From the NCBI GenBank assembly GCA_963170185.1, contig CAUJGS010000029.1, positions 1 to 51,308 on the forward strand: 51,308 bases of DNA. The letters run 5' to 3'. Both the position numbers and the translations under genes were made by a program. Numbering within the stretch: position 1 is the first letter of the stretch; every line of letters begins with the position of its first letter. This DNA is from Bdellovibrionota bacterium. GTDB lineage: Bacteria; Bdellovibrionota; Bdellovibrionia; Bdellovibrionales; JAMPXM01. Positions 1 through 8,387 of the stretch are shown here, one piece after another. A model generated the notes under the pieces. The model saw only the letters and a list, made by a program, of their open reading frames with translations. It ran no database searches and was not told the origin of the DNA.

Positions 1-1194
1 AGGGTAAATGCGCATTGGCACTTTGTATGGGTCTTCGCCTGTGATCTTCGCGTACATGTCGAAAAGGTTATCGTACTTTTCTTCGATACCTTTTTTGCCT
101 ACACGCTTAATCGCATCGCGGAAGTCGAGATAAACAGCGACTTTCGAAGGACCAACTCCAAGACCTTCATCGACGCGGTACTTCGCCTGACGAGACGAAA
201 CATCGCGAGGCGCCAGGTTTCCGAAGCTCGGGTAAACGCGCTCGAGATAGTAGTCGCGCTCATCATCTGGAATTTGATCCGGCGAACGTGGGTCGCCTTT
301 TTTCTTAGGTACCCAGCAGCGTCCGTCGTTACGAAGCGATTCCGACATCAGCGTCAGTTTCGATTGATGGTCGCCCGAGTATGGTATGCACGTCGGGTGG
401 ATTTGCGTGAAGCATGGGTTACCAAACGCCGCACCTTTTTTATGCGCACGCCAAGAAGCCGTGACGTTTGAAAGCTTCGCATTGGTCGAGAAGTAGAACA
501 CGTTTCCGTATCCACCAGTCGCCAAGATCACAGCATCAGCTGCGTGCGATTCAAGTTCGCCCGTTGCGAGATTTCGAACCACAACCCCGCGTGCTTTGCC
601 GTCGATCACGACGAGCTCCAGCATCTCGCGACGGTAGTGAAGCTCCACTTGGCCGGCTTGCACCTGACGCATCATCGCCTGGTACGCGCCGATCAAAAGC
701 TGCTGACCCGTTTGTCCACGAGCGTAAAATGTTCGCGAAACCTGCGCACCACCGAACGAACGGTTAGATAGTGTCCCGCCGTATTCACGAGCAAACGGAA
801 CACCTTGTGCCACGCACTGATCGATAATGTTCGGAGAGATTTCCGCGAGACGATAAACGTTCGCTTCGCGAGCGCGGAAGTCGCCACCTTTAACGGTGTC
901 GTAGAACAAGCGATAAACCGAGTCGCCATCGTTTTGATAGTTCTTTGCGGCGTTGATTCCGCCTTGCGCGGCAATCGAGTGAGCGCGGCGAGGAGATTCG
1001 TGGATACAGAAGGTTTTCACCTTGTATCCAAGCTCCGCCATCGTCGCCGAGGCACTAGCGCCAGCTAGGCCGGTGCCGATTACGATAACCGTGTGCTTAC
1101 GTTTGTTAGCTGGGTTAACCAGCTTCATGTCGAATTTGTGTTTCGACCATTTTTCTTCAAGCGATCCGCCAGGAATTTTCGAGTCGAGTTTCAT
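1..1194 (-). CDS. sdhA: Succinate dehydrogenase flavoprotein subunit (partial, 5' part only)
   Basis: The first 398 codons are present and the frame runs off the left edge of the window. SdhA binds FAD covalently and oxidises succinate to fumarate in the TCA cycle and respiratory complex II. Near residue 37 is a Rossmann FAD loop ([14 protein letters not shown]). It is followed by the [13 protein letters not shown] segment, which contains the usual flavin-attachment histidine, and by a [11 protein letters not shown] substrate-site stretch. The last visible residues, VPMRIYP, match the family just before its capping region. The ATG at 1194 is preceded by GGAAGG, which lies inside the end of sdhC, so the two genes are translationally linked. 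Family members are about 600-650 residues, so roughly a third is missing at the window edge. sdhB is expected next but lies outside. Confidence 0.95.
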   Translation of the reverse strand, partial: MKLDSKIPGGSLEEKWSKHKFDMKLVNPANKRKHTVIVIGTGLAGASASATMAELGYKVKTFCIHESPRRAHSIAAQGGINAAKNYQNDGDSVYRLFYDTVKGGDFRAREANVYRLAEISPNIIDQCVAQGVPFAREYGGTLSNRSFGGAQVSRTFYARGQTGQQLLIGAYQAMMRQVQAGQVELHYRREMLELVVIDGKARGVVVRNLATGELESHAADAVILATGGYGNVFYFSTNAKLSNVTASWRAHKKGAAFGNPCFTQIHPTCIPYSGDHQSKLTLMSESLRNDGRCWVPKKKGDPRSPDQIPDDERDYYLERVYPSFGNLAPRDVSSRQAKYRVDEGLGVGPSKVAVYLDFRDAIKRVGKKGIEEKYDNLFDMYAKITGEDPYKVPMRIYP

Positions 1195-1197
1195 CGT

Positions 1198-1857
1198 TTA
1201 CCTTCCTGCCAAAAAGAATACGTAAATTGGTTGAGACGCAAATCCCGCCGCTACGACAACTGCGTAGAGATAGCCGAATTTGCTGATCATCGATGCGTAT
1301 CGCGGATGCGAAAGACCCAGCGACGCAAATGCCGAATAGAAACCATGGCTCAAGTGGAAACCCACCGCGACCATGCAAAGCAGGTAGAAACCCACATAAG
1401 CCGGGCTTTGGAAAACTTCGAGGACAAGGCGATGCAAATCACGCATCTCAACGCCGTCATAAGTCACCGCGTAGTAGGTACCGAATTTGAAGGTCACCAA
1501 GTGCCAAACCAAGAAAATCAGCAACAATGAGCCGTGATACGCCATCCACTTCGACTGAAACCGCGGCGCCTTTTCGCCCGACGGAGTCATCGCGTACTTC
1601 TGCGGTCGCGCCATCTTGTTTTCAAGCGTGAGCTTTAAGCCGTTCACGATATGAATCAGGAGAAGAAGCACCAGGCCGCCCTCCGCCACATAGATGAAGG
1701 GGTTGGTAATCAACGCGTGGCTATACTTGTTGTAAGCTTCCGCGTCGAAAATGATGAGAAGGTTCGCGGCCATATGCGAGAGCACAAAAAGGCTCCACGC
1801 GATCCCGGTCACCGCCATCAACTGTTTTCGACCGATTGACGACATGAGGTACTTCAC
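1198..1857 (-). CDS. sdhC: Succinate dehydrogenase cytochrome b subunit, five-helix class B type
   Basis: This 219-residue membrane protein has five hydrophobic helices, at about residues 15-37, 55-75, 105-125, 152-175 and 190-215. That matches the cytochrome b558-type anchor of complex II, which carries two hemes and passes electrons to or from quinone. Histidines 28, 69, 119 and 168 lie in helices and are the likely axial heme ligands; this assignment is by family pattern. I chose the GTG at 1857 because AAAGGA sits 8 nt upstream. An in-frame ATG four codons later (1845) is the alternative. The stop is 3 nt before sdhA. Succinate dehydrogenases with this anchor type occur in Bacteroidetes, epsilon- and deltaproteobacteria and Bdellovibrio, unlike the SdhC+SdhD pair of E. 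coli. Confidence 0.92.
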   Translation of the reverse strand: MKYLMSSIGRKQLMAVTGIAWSLFVLSHMAANLLIIFDAEAYNKYSHALITNPFIYVAEGGLVLLLLIHIVNGLKLTLENKMARPQKYAMTPSGEKAPRFQSKWMAYHGSLLLIFLVWHLVTFKFGTYYAVTYDGVEMRDLHRLVLEVFQSPAYVGFYLLCMVAVGFHLSHGFYSAFASLGLSHPRYASMISKFGYLYAVVVAAGFASQPIYVFFLAGR

Positions 1858-1911
1858 CGGTGCAATTCCTTTCAGTTCGAGTGCGTTCCAATATAAGTTT
1901 CCGAATCGACA

Positions 1912-1927
1912 GACTCCGGCCGGAGTC
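1912..1927. promoter_or_regulatory. Perfect 16-bp palindrome in the sdh/etf divergent control region
   Basis: GACTCCGGCCGGAGTC reads identically on both strands. It lies in the 242-nt gap between the divergent sdhC and etfB starts, about 55 nt upstream of sdhC and 170 nt upstream of etfB. Position and symmetry suggest an operator for a dimeric regulator of respiratory genes. No U-run follows, so it is not a terminator. The regulator is unknown. The rest of the gap has no convincing ORF. Confidence 0.45.
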
Positions 1928-2047
1928 CCAAACGGAACAGGACTAGATATTCCTGAAGGGATTCCGACATTTGAGTTGTTTTCAGTTACCTATCATTACG
2001 CCTCTTAAAGAACTCTGTCCAACGCTTCATGCTGATTTCAACTTTTG

Positions 2048-2060
2048 CTTCGGACCGAAG
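2048..2060. promoter_or_regulatory. Short inverted repeat 40 nt upstream of etfB
   Basis: CTTCGG-A-CCGAAG is a perfect 6-bp inverted repeat around one base. It lies in the etfB leader between the probable promoter zone and the ribosome-binding site AAGGGGAT (2087-2094). It could be an operator or a small mRNA hairpin; nothing further can be said from sequence. Confidence 0.3.
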
Positions 2061-2099
2061 TTTCTGCCATAAGAGATGCCTGACTTAAGGGGATCTAAA

Positions 2100-2873
2100 A
2101 TGAAAATTTTTGTTTGCGTGAAGCAGGTTCCGGACACGGAAACCAAGATCAAGCTGAAGCCGGATGCCTCAGGAATAGACACCGCGGGCGTTAAATGGGT
2201 CATGAACCCTTACGACGAATTCGCGGTCGAAGAAGCTGTCAAAGCTCGCGAAACCGGAAAAGCGACTAGCGTCACCGTTTTCTCAGTCGGCCCAAAGGCT
2301 CGGATTGTCGAAACTCTTCGCACGGCACTCGCGATGGGCGCCGACGAAGCCGTCGCCATTGACGCTCCAGAAGATCTCGACTCAGGCACGACAGCCAAGG
2401 CTCTCGCGGCAGCCATCAAAGCTGAGGGCGAGTTCGGGGCGGTCTTCACCGGAAAGCTTGCCATCGACGACAACCTATCTGCTGTCAGCCAGATGCTGGC
2501 CGAAAATCTCGCCATTCCTCACACGACCGTCGTATCGAAACTCGAGTTCGGCGACCAATTCGTGGCGGAACGCGAAGTTGAAGGCGGAACGAAAGAAATC
2601 GTGCAGTTGATGAAACCCGCTCTCATTGGCGCGAACAAAGGCCTCAATATGCCGCGCTATCCCAGCCTTCCCGGAATCATGAAAGCCAAGAAAAAGGTCA
2701 TCAAAGATCTCACGCTCGATGGTCTTGGAGTTTCGGCGGCGCAAGCGGCGTTCAAACTCTCTGGCTTCCAACTCCCGGCCGAAAAACCACCAGTTAAGAT
2801 GATCGATGGCGACGCTGGTGCTCAGGCTAAAACTCTTGCCTCGCTTCTTCGCCAAGAAGCGAAGGTTCTTTAA
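2100..2873 (+). CDS. etfB: Electron transfer flavoprotein subunit beta
   Basis: This is a 257-residue EtfB, the AMP-binding subunit of the EtfAB heterodimer. The dimer takes electrons from acyl-CoA and other flavin dehydrogenases and passes them to ETF:quinone oxidoreductase. The N-terminus KIFVCVKQVPDTE and the segment MNPYDEFAVEEAVKARE are family hallmarks, as is the PSLPGIMKAKKK region near residue 195. The ATG at 2100 is preceded by AAGGGGAT. An earlier in-frame start eight codons upstream exists but has no ribosome-binding site and would add residues the family lacks. etfA follows after 10 nt. EtfAB points to beta-oxidation or amino-acid catabolism, which fits a lipid- and protein-consuming organism. 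Confidence 0.96.
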   Translation: MKIFVCVKQVPDTETKIKLKPDASGIDTAGVKWVMNPYDEFAVEEAVKARETGKATSVTVFSVGPKARIVETLRTALAMGADEAVAIDAPEDLDSGTTAKALAAAIKAEGEFGAVFTGKLAIDDNLSAVSQMLAENLAIPHTTVVSKLEFGDQFVAEREVEGGTKEIVQLMKPALIGANKGLNMPRYPSLPGIMKAKKKVIKDLTLDGLGVSAAQAAFKLSGFQLPAEKPPVKMIDGDAGAQAKTLASLLRQEAKVL

Positions 2874-2883
2874 GAGGTCACTC

Positions 2884-3849
2884 ATGTCTAAAGTTTTGGT
2901 TTTTGCTGAAGTAGCAAACGGACAAATTAAAAAAGGTGCCTTCGAACTGCTGACGGCAGCTCGAAGCGCCAATCTCACAACTCAAGTTCTCGCCCTCGGC
3001 ACTGGCGCGAAAGCGGCGGTTCAAACTCTTGGCGGCTGGTCGGTTTCCGAAGCTTTCGTTGGCGACAACGCGGCCTTTGATTCGTACAACCCAGAAGTTT
3101 TCGCGGAAACTGTCGCCTCGGCAATTAAAGACTCGGGTGCGGATGTTGTTCTCGCCTCGTCTTCACTTCTGGCGCGCGATCTTTTCCCACGCGTGGCGGC
3201 CCGCTTGGGTTCGGCAGCTGTTAGCGATTGCACGGAATTGACTTTGGCTGGCGGACTGAAGGTTCGTCGACCAATGTATTCTGGCAAATGCTCGGCGGAA
3301 GTCAGCTTCCTCGCAAACGGTCCAAAAATCGTTTTGATGCGCGCAAACCAACTTCCTGTTGGTGAACCTTCGGGCTCGGCGGCGATCGCGGTAAAAGAAC
3401 TTCCAACTCCGGCAACGACTGGCTTGAAAACGATGATCAAAGACATCGTCAAGGGCGCAACCGGCAAACTCGATCTTACGGAAGCCAACATCATCGTGGC
3501 CGGTGGACGAGGTCTTAAAGAGGCTGCGAACTTCAAACTCGTTGAAGATTTGGCTGCGACATGCGGCGCGACGGTTGGTGCTTCGCGCGCAATCGTCGAC
3601 GCTGGCTGGGTTCCGCACTCAATGCAGGTCGGTCAGACTGGTAAAACAGTTGCGCCAAGCCTTTACATCGCAATCGGGATCTCGGGCGCGATTCAGCATT
3701 TGGCTGGTATGAGCGGCTCGAAAGTGATCGTGGCGATCAACAAAGACGCCAACGCTCCGATCTTCCAAAAAGCGAGCTACGGTGTAGTTGGTGACCTCTT
3801 TGAGGTCGTTCCGGCTCTTACCCAAGAGTTCAAAACTCTTCTTCAGTGA
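2884..3849 (+). CDS. etfA: Electron transfer flavoprotein subunit alpha
   Basis: This 321-residue EtfA is the FAD-binding partner of EtfB. The N-terminal half has the ETF fold. The C-terminal FAD domain (from about residue 195) shows the hallmarks IIVAGGRGLK, GASRAIVDAGW, QVGQTGKTVAP and GISGAIQHLAGM, which bind the flavin. The ATG at 2884 follows AAGAGG. The frame stays open upstream into etfB, but that extension has no family similarity. The stop codon overlaps the GTG start of the next gene by 4 nt, so the acyltransferase downstream is probably co-translated. Confidence 0.96.
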   Translation: MSKVLVFAEVANGQIKKGAFELLTAARSANLTTQVLALGTGAKAAVQTLGGWSVSEAFVGDNAAFDSYNPEVFAETVASAIKDSGADVVLASSSLLARDLFPRVAARLGSAAVSDCTELTLAGGLKVRRPMYSGKCSAEVSFLANGPKIVLMRANQLPVGEPSGSAAIAVKELPTPATTGLKTMIKDIVKGATGKLDLTEANIIVAGGRGLKEAANFKLVEDLAATCGATVGASRAIVDAGWVPHSMQVGQTGKTVAPSLYIAIGISGAIQHLAGMSGSKVIVAINKDANAPIFQKASYGVVGDLFEVVPALTQEFKTLLQ

Positions 3850-4508
3850 AATTCCTAAAACCCTACCTGCTCAAGGTCGCACCTTGGGCAGCTTTTGTTT
3901 TCTACAAGCTTTTGTCGGCGACCTGGAGGATCTCTATCCACGAGTCGTCCGACTTAAGCGACGCACGTGCGGCGGGAAAAACCGCCGTCTATGCACATTG
4001 GCACGGCGACGAACTTGCGATCTTCCATCTTCTAAAACCTTACCGCGCCTGTGCGATGACCTCGACGAGTTCCGATGGCGAAATTGTCACGAAGGTCATT
4101 CATCTCATGGGCTCAATGACATCGCGAGGCTCCAGCACGCGCGGTGGCGTCAGCGCTCTACGCGGAATTCTTCGTCTCGCCAAAGATGGCTGGAACCCAA
4201 GTGTGGCGGTCGATGGCCCAAAAGGTCCTCGGCATAAGGTGAAAAGCGGCGTGTTTGAAATTTCGAAGATCGTCGAATCTCCGATTTATCCGCTGACCGC
4301 GACCTGTGATCGGGCGTGGCATTTCGAAAAATCTTGGAACAAAACATATCTTCCCAAACCCTTTGCTCGCGTGAGCATCGTCTTTGGTCCAGGACTTCCA
4401 GCCATTGGTCGAGATCAAGATGCACACGACGTCGCACTCGCGTCTCGACTTGAGGTCGCGCTTTTCGATGCGCAGCAACACGCGCGTCGCCTTCTTGCTG
4501 GCACCTAA
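3846..4508 (+). CDS. DUF374-type lysophospholipid acyltransferase family protein
   Basis: A 220-residue protein with the features of the DUF374 branch of the lysophospholipid/lipid A acyltransferase superfamily. These are AHWHGDEL near residue 50, a TSTSSDGE segment with G(S)-TSRGSSTRGG near 75-100, and a VAVDGPKGPRHKVKSG block near 140. The family transfers acyl chains to lipid acceptors at the inner membrane. The exact substrate cannot be told from the sequence. An N-terminal hydrophobic stretch (residues 8-25) probably anchors it to the membrane. The GTG start overlaps the etfA stop (GTGA), indicating translational coupling. Linkage to EtfAB suggests a shared lipid-metabolism transcript, which is an inference. 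Confidence 0.8.
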   Translation: MKFLKPYLLKVAPWAAFVFYKLLSATWRISIHESSDLSDARAAGKTAVYAHWHGDELAIFHLLKPYRACAMTSTSSDGEIVTKVIHLMGSMTSRGSSTRGGVSALRGILRLAKDGWNPSVAVDGPKGPRHKVKSGVFEISKIVESPIYPLTATCDRAWHFEKSWNKTYLPKPFARVSIVFGPGLPAIGRDQDAHDVALASRLEVALFDAQQHARRLLAGT

Positions 4509-4574
4509 GCGCTTTGTTAGCCTTTTGAGAGTCAGCAAGTGCCTAAATGGGCCAGACTTTTTAAGGGGTTAAGG

Positions 4575-5414
4575 ATGATTCGTCTCATCGCATCACAGCT
4601 CGTACTTCTAGCAACCGCATTGGTCCTCGGCAGCTCGATGGCAGCCGCCCAACAAGGCAACCCCAACGACGTCGTAGCGTCAGTTGGAACCAAACAGATC
4701 ACTCTCAAAGAATTGAACGAAAAATATGACGAGGTCGTGCGCAACACGATCAACCCGCCAACGAAAGAGGTTTTTCTTGAAGACCTCATTCGTTACGAAA
4801 TGGGCGTTCAGGAAGCCAACAAGCGCGGTCTTCCCGAAGATCCAATCGTTAAAGAGCGTATTCGCCAGGAGATCTACAAAGGTCTCATCGAACGTGAGCT
4901 CGGGAAAAAAGTTTCGGAGATCAAAGTCACCGATAAAGAGATGCAGGACTACTACAAAAAGAGCCCTGAAATCCGCACCAGCCACATCCTGATCGAGTAC
5001 CGCCCGGACGCCACTGCGGAACAAAAGAAAGCCGCGCGCGATCGTGCGACAGAAATCTACGACGAAGTTCGCAAAGGAAAACGTTCGTTCGAAGAGTACG
5101 TCGGCCTCTATACTGATGACGTTCTTTCCAAGAAAACCGGCGGAGACGTCGGCTGGCAAACAGCCCTCACGCTTGTTCCCAACTACTACAACACGATCCT
5201 CGGTATGAAGATCAACGAGGTTAAAGGCCTCATTGAAACGCAGTACGGCTTTCACATTATCAAGAAAACCGGCCAGCGCTCGTATCAGGAAGCCAATAAA
5301 CGCACGATCCGTGCGGCCGTCTTCGACATCAAACGTCGCGCGCTCTTTGATGCGTACTTTGCGCAGCTAAGAAAGCAATATCCGACCAAGATCAACAAAG
5401 ATAAAATCAAGTAA
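4575..5414 (+). CDS. Periplasmic parvulin-type peptidyl-prolyl cis-trans isomerase
   Basis: This 279-residue protein has a signal peptide (basic start MIR, hydrophobic core to about residue 22, AAA-QQ cleavage zone). A SurA/PpiC-like N-terminal helical region with VASVGTKQITLKEL follows. Next is one parvulin domain (about residues 135-235) showing TSHILIEY, an SKKTGGDVGW loop and the closing YGFHIIKKTG. It should catalyse prolyl isomerisation and chaperone outer-membrane or secreted proteins in the periplasm. The ATG at 4575 is chosen because AAGGGG lies 6 nt upstream and a signal peptide follows at once. A GTG 12 codons upstream would bury the signal. It is the first of three related genes in a row. 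Confidence 0.88.
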   Translation: MIRLIASQLVLLATALVLGSSMAAAQQGNPNDVVASVGTKQITLKELNEKYDEVVRNTINPPTKEVFLEDLIRYEMGVQEANKRGLPEDPIVKERIRQEIYKGLIERELGKKVSEIKVTDKEMQDYYKKSPEIRTSHILIEYRPDATAEQKKAARDRATEIYDEVRKGKRSFEEYVGLYTDDVLSKKTGGDVGWQTALTLVPNYYNTILGMKINEVKGLIETQYGFHIIKKTGQRSYQEANKRTIRAAVFDIKRRALFDAYFAQLRKQYPTKINKDKIK

Positions 5415-5426
5415 TAGATCAAAACG

Positions 5427-6389
5427 ATGTCCTACACGCGCTTATGCGGCCTGATCGCTCTAGCTTTGGTACTTAGCGCAGGCTGCACCCAGCGCGAATC
5501 TCGCCTGGCGAATCGCACAGTCGTCGAAGTCAACGGCCAAGCCATTTCCACCAAAGTCTTCGCCGAACGACTGGCGAGACATTTACGAAACCGCGATCCT
5601 CTTACGGTGAAAGATCCGCTTCTCCTTGAGCGCGCCAAGAGCGATCTCGCCGATGCCCTTGTTCTGCAAGTTATCGCCGAGCAGTGGGCCGCCAAAAACG
5701 ACGTCGCAATCACGGATGCCGATGTCGATCGCCGAGTTTCCGAAGTTCGCGCCGAATATCAGGACGAACTGGCGTTTCGCAAAATGCTCGCGAATGAGAA
5801 CATCTCAATGGAAATCTGGCGAGACGAGCTCAAGCAAAGCATGCTTAGAAAACGGGTCTACGAAAAAGTCACCACGGCAACGGCCGAACCCAGCGACGCG
5901 GAAATCAAAACCTATTACGAAGCGAACCGTAAAGATTGGCAGCGACCTGCTCGTATCCGCTTAAAGCAAATCGTCCTCGAAAAAGAGGAAGACGCGAAAC
6001 GGGTTTACGAAGAAGTCGCCAAGGGCCGCGATATTGGCGCGCTTGCAAAGCAGTTTTCCGTGATGCCAGAGGCCTCGGCCGAAGGCGACACCGGTTGGAT
6101 CGAAAAGGGCATCCTCGAGGTCTTTGACCAGGCCTTTAAAATGAACGTCGGAGCCAAGAGCAAGATCGTAAAGAGCCCCTACGGCTGGCATATCTACCAA
6201 GTAACTGGCAAAGAACAGGAACGCCGGCTCACACTGGAGCAAGCCAAACCCTCAATTGTCCGAGAACTTAAGGAGCGCCGCGCCCAAAGCGATTTTGCGC
6301 GGTGGCTCGAAGAACAGATTCGCCTCTCGACGGTGAAGCGAGACGACGCTATTCTCAAGTCGATTTCGCTGTCGACTCGACTCGACTGA
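5427..6389 (+). CDS. Lipoprotein parvulin-type peptidyl-prolyl isomerase (PrsA/SurA-like)
   Basis: A 320-residue protein whose N-terminus ends in a lipobox (LSAGC, Cys20), so the mature form should be lipid-anchored. A SurA-N-like segment (VVEVNGQAISTKVFAERL) is followed by a helical region. One parvulin domain lies at about residues 165-260, with RLKQIVLEKEEDA, SAEGDTGWIEKG and YGWHIYQVTG. Domain order resembles PrsA/PpiC foldases. It lies 12 nt downstream of the first isomerase gene and 11 nt upstream of the third, so the three are almost certainly co-transcribed. Related tandem SurA-like genes handle different client sets; its own clients are unknown. Confidence 0.86.
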   Translation: MSYTRLCGLIALALVLSAGCTQRESRLANRTVVEVNGQAISTKVFAERLARHLRNRDPLTVKDPLLLERAKSDLADALVLQVIAEQWAAKNDVAITDADVDRRVSEVRAEYQDELAFRKMLANENISMEIWRDELKQSMLRKRVYEKVTTATAEPSDAEIKTYYEANRKDWQRPARIRLKQIVLEKEEDAKRVYEEVAKGRDIGALAKQFSVMPEASAEGDTGWIEKGILEVFDQAFKMNVGAKSKIVKSPYGWHIYQVTGKEQERRLTLEQAKPSIVRELKERRAQSDFARWLEEQIRLSTVKRDDAILKSISLSTRLD

Positions 6390-6400
6390 TCGGGGGGTAC

Positions 6401-7384
6401 ATGTCTCGTTTCTTGGTTCGACTGCCGGTTTGCTTGCTGGCACTCATTGCAGTCACTTCGTTTTCCAACCACGCCTCGGCCAATATCGTCGATAGCATTG
6501 CCGTTATCGTGAATGATGAGATCATCACCCTTAGCGACATTTCGGATTTCGAAAATCGATTAAAAACGGGTGGCCTCGTCGACGATCAGCTCGTACCGAA
6601 CGACGCCGTTCGCCAGTCGCTGCTAAAAGATCGCGAAGCGCTTATCAAAAAGCTCATCGATGCTCGTTTGATCGACGGCGAAGTTAAACGCCAGGGCCTT
6701 AGCATTCCGTTTGAACGTCTTGAGCAAGAAGTTCGGGCTATCGCCAAGCGAAACGGTATGCAGCGCGACGGTCTGAAAAACGCGCTGCTTGAAAAGGGTA
6801 TTAGCTTTTCCACCTATCAAGACTTCATCAAAACCGGTCTCGAACGCCAAGCGCTTGTGGAAAAGTCTGTGACTTCTAAGATTAAGATCTCGGAAGACGA
6901 CGTACTTGCCGCGCTGATCGCCGAGGGGCGTGCATCTGATACCCAAGCTTTTGAATTTTCCATCGCACACATTCTATTTTTGAACTCCAAAAACCGCGGT
7001 GGCGAGGACGCAAAAACGCGCGCTCAACAAGCTTATGAAAAGCTCACTTCTGGAGCGGCGTTTGATCGTGTCGCTGCAGATTCCTCGGAAGACCCCAACT
7101 TCGACGTCGGCGGAGTTTTGGGTACATTTAAAACAGGTGATCTCGCCAAGGATCTGGAGCGTGCGGTCTTGAAACTCTCGCCCGGTGCTTGGACTGAACC
7201 TATTCCCACCAACGGCGGGTTTCACATCGTACGACTTATTAAGCGCCGCCTGATCCCCGATCCAAAGATCGAAAAAGAAAAAGATCGCGTTCGCGCCATC
7301 CTCGGAGAGAAGGCGTTTCGTCGGCAATACGAGATCTGGCTCGACTCTCTTCGCGCTGATGCCTTCATTCGCCGTAACAAATAG
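6401..7384 (+). CDS. surA: SurA-like periplasmic chaperone/peptidyl-prolyl isomerase
   Basis: This 327-residue protein has a signal peptide (MSRFLVR, hydrophobic core, ASA cleavage near residue 27). The typical SurA N-terminal domain opens with IVDSIAVIVNDEIITLSDI. A single parvulin domain at about residues 180-285 contains SIAHILFL, DVGGVLGTFK and GGFHIVRL. E. coli SurA has two parvulin domains, so this is a one-domain version. The ATG at 6401 follows GGGGGG; an open frame extends upstream into the previous gene but has no signal peptide. The stop codon abuts the pdxA start, recalling the conserved surA-pdxA linkage of proteobacteria and supporting the symbol. SurA delivers beta-barrel proteins to the BAM complex. 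Confidence 0.85.
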   Translation: MSRFLVRLPVCLLALIAVTSFSNHASANIVDSIAVIVNDEIITLSDISDFENRLKTGGLVDDQLVPNDAVRQSLLKDREALIKKLIDARLIDGEVKRQGLSIPFERLEQEVRAIAKRNGMQRDGLKNALLEKGISFSTYQDFIKTGLERQALVEKSVTSKIKISEDDVLAALIAEGRASDTQAFEFSIAHILFLNSKNRGGEDAKTRAQQAYEKLTSGAAFDRVAADSSEDPNFDVGGVLGTFKTGDLAKDLERAVLKLSPGAWTEPIPTNGGFHIVRLIKRRLIPDPKIEKEKDRVRAILGEKAFRRQYEIWLDSLRADAFIRRNK

Positions 7385-8344
7385 ATGAAGAATTTCGTCT
7401 TAACCGCCGGCGACCGTGACGGTGTCGGCCTTGAAGTCAGTGTCAAAGCGTTGGGCCTGCTTGGCCCTACAAAAAACGCACGTCTACTTCTTGCCACTCA
7501 CGAGTCCGCGCGAAAATCCGTGCATCGCAGGCATTGGGCCAAACTCGCCAAGCGGTGGAATATCGTTGAAATCCACGGAACCGATCTCGGCGAAGTTCTA
7601 CCGACTCTCGACCTGCTCGAACCGGATGAGCTACTTATCTTTTTCGACTCTTCTCGCAAGCCTTCCGCCGAAGCAGCATGGGTGGAGGCCGCAGCGCGCT
7701 CGGCGCTTAACGACGGTTTCGTCGACGGACTCATCACGGGGCCGGTTTCAAAAGAGCGTTTTCTCGCCAACCACCGCCGCGACATGGGTCACACCGGACT
7801 CTTAAGCCGGATCACAGGCAAGACTGTTTATCAGGGATACATCGGCCAACGACTAGCGATCACTCTGGCAACGGATCATGTCGAGCTCCGCGGCGTCGAA
7901 AAAGCTCTCACGGCAAAGCGGCTCAAAGGAGCTTACCAAGCGGCTATGCAGCTCAGTCGCTTTTTACCAGCCTCCACCGCCCGTAAACCTATCGCGATCC
8001 TTGGTTTAAATCCTCACGCCGGTGAAAACGGCACTATTGGCAAGTTCGAAAAATCTCGAATTCTGCCCCCTAAGGGCTTCGCCGGACCTTACTCCGCGGA
8101 TGCCGCCTTTCATCCCGCCTCACTTAAGAAATTTTCCAGTGTGTTAGCTATGTACCATGACCAGGGTTTGATCCCTTTTAAGATGCTGCACGGCCAAGAC
8201 TCTGGCTTCCAAATCTCTTTGGGACTACCGTTTATACGCACGAGCGTCGACCACGGTACCGCCAAAGACCTCTTCGCAAAAGACCGAGCAAACCCCGGTT
8301 CCATGCGAGATGCCATCCAGGCGGCGCTCAAACGAACGAACTAA
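7385..8344 (+). CDS. pdxA: 4-hydroxythreonine-4-phosphate dehydrogenase
   Basis: A 319-residue PdxA, which oxidises 4-phosphohydroxy-threonine with NAD(P) in the DXP-dependent pyridoxal-phosphate pathway. The three metal-ligand histidines are visible: H136 in DMGHTGLL, H165 in LATDHVEL and H258 in MYHDQGL. LITGPVSKERF (about 116-126), LNPHAGENG and SVDHGTAKDL also match the family. One departure is the N-terminal family motif, normally close to GDPAGIGPE, which reads GDRDGVGLE here (residues 9-17). The ATG directly follows the surA stop, so translation is coupled. No rsmA/ksgA follows, unlike in E. coli. Confidence 0.93.
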   Translation: MKNFVLTAGDRDGVGLEVSVKALGLLGPTKNARLLLATHESARKSVHRRHWAKLAKRWNIVEIHGTDLGEVLPTLDLLEPDELLIFFDSSRKPSAEAAWVEAAARSALNDGFVDGLITGPVSKERFLANHRRDMGHTGLLSRITGKTVYQGYIGQRLAITLATDHVELRGVEKALTAKRLKGAYQAAMQLSRFLPASTARKPIAILGLNPHAGENGTIGKFEKSRILPPKGFAGPYSADAAFHPASLKKFSSVLAMYHDQGLIPFKMLHGQDSGFQISLGLPFIRTSVDHGTAKDLFAKDRANPGSMRDAIQAALKRTN

Positions 8345-8387
8345 ACAACTTGGGCTGAACTTAAAAACTAACAAAGTGGTGAGCACT

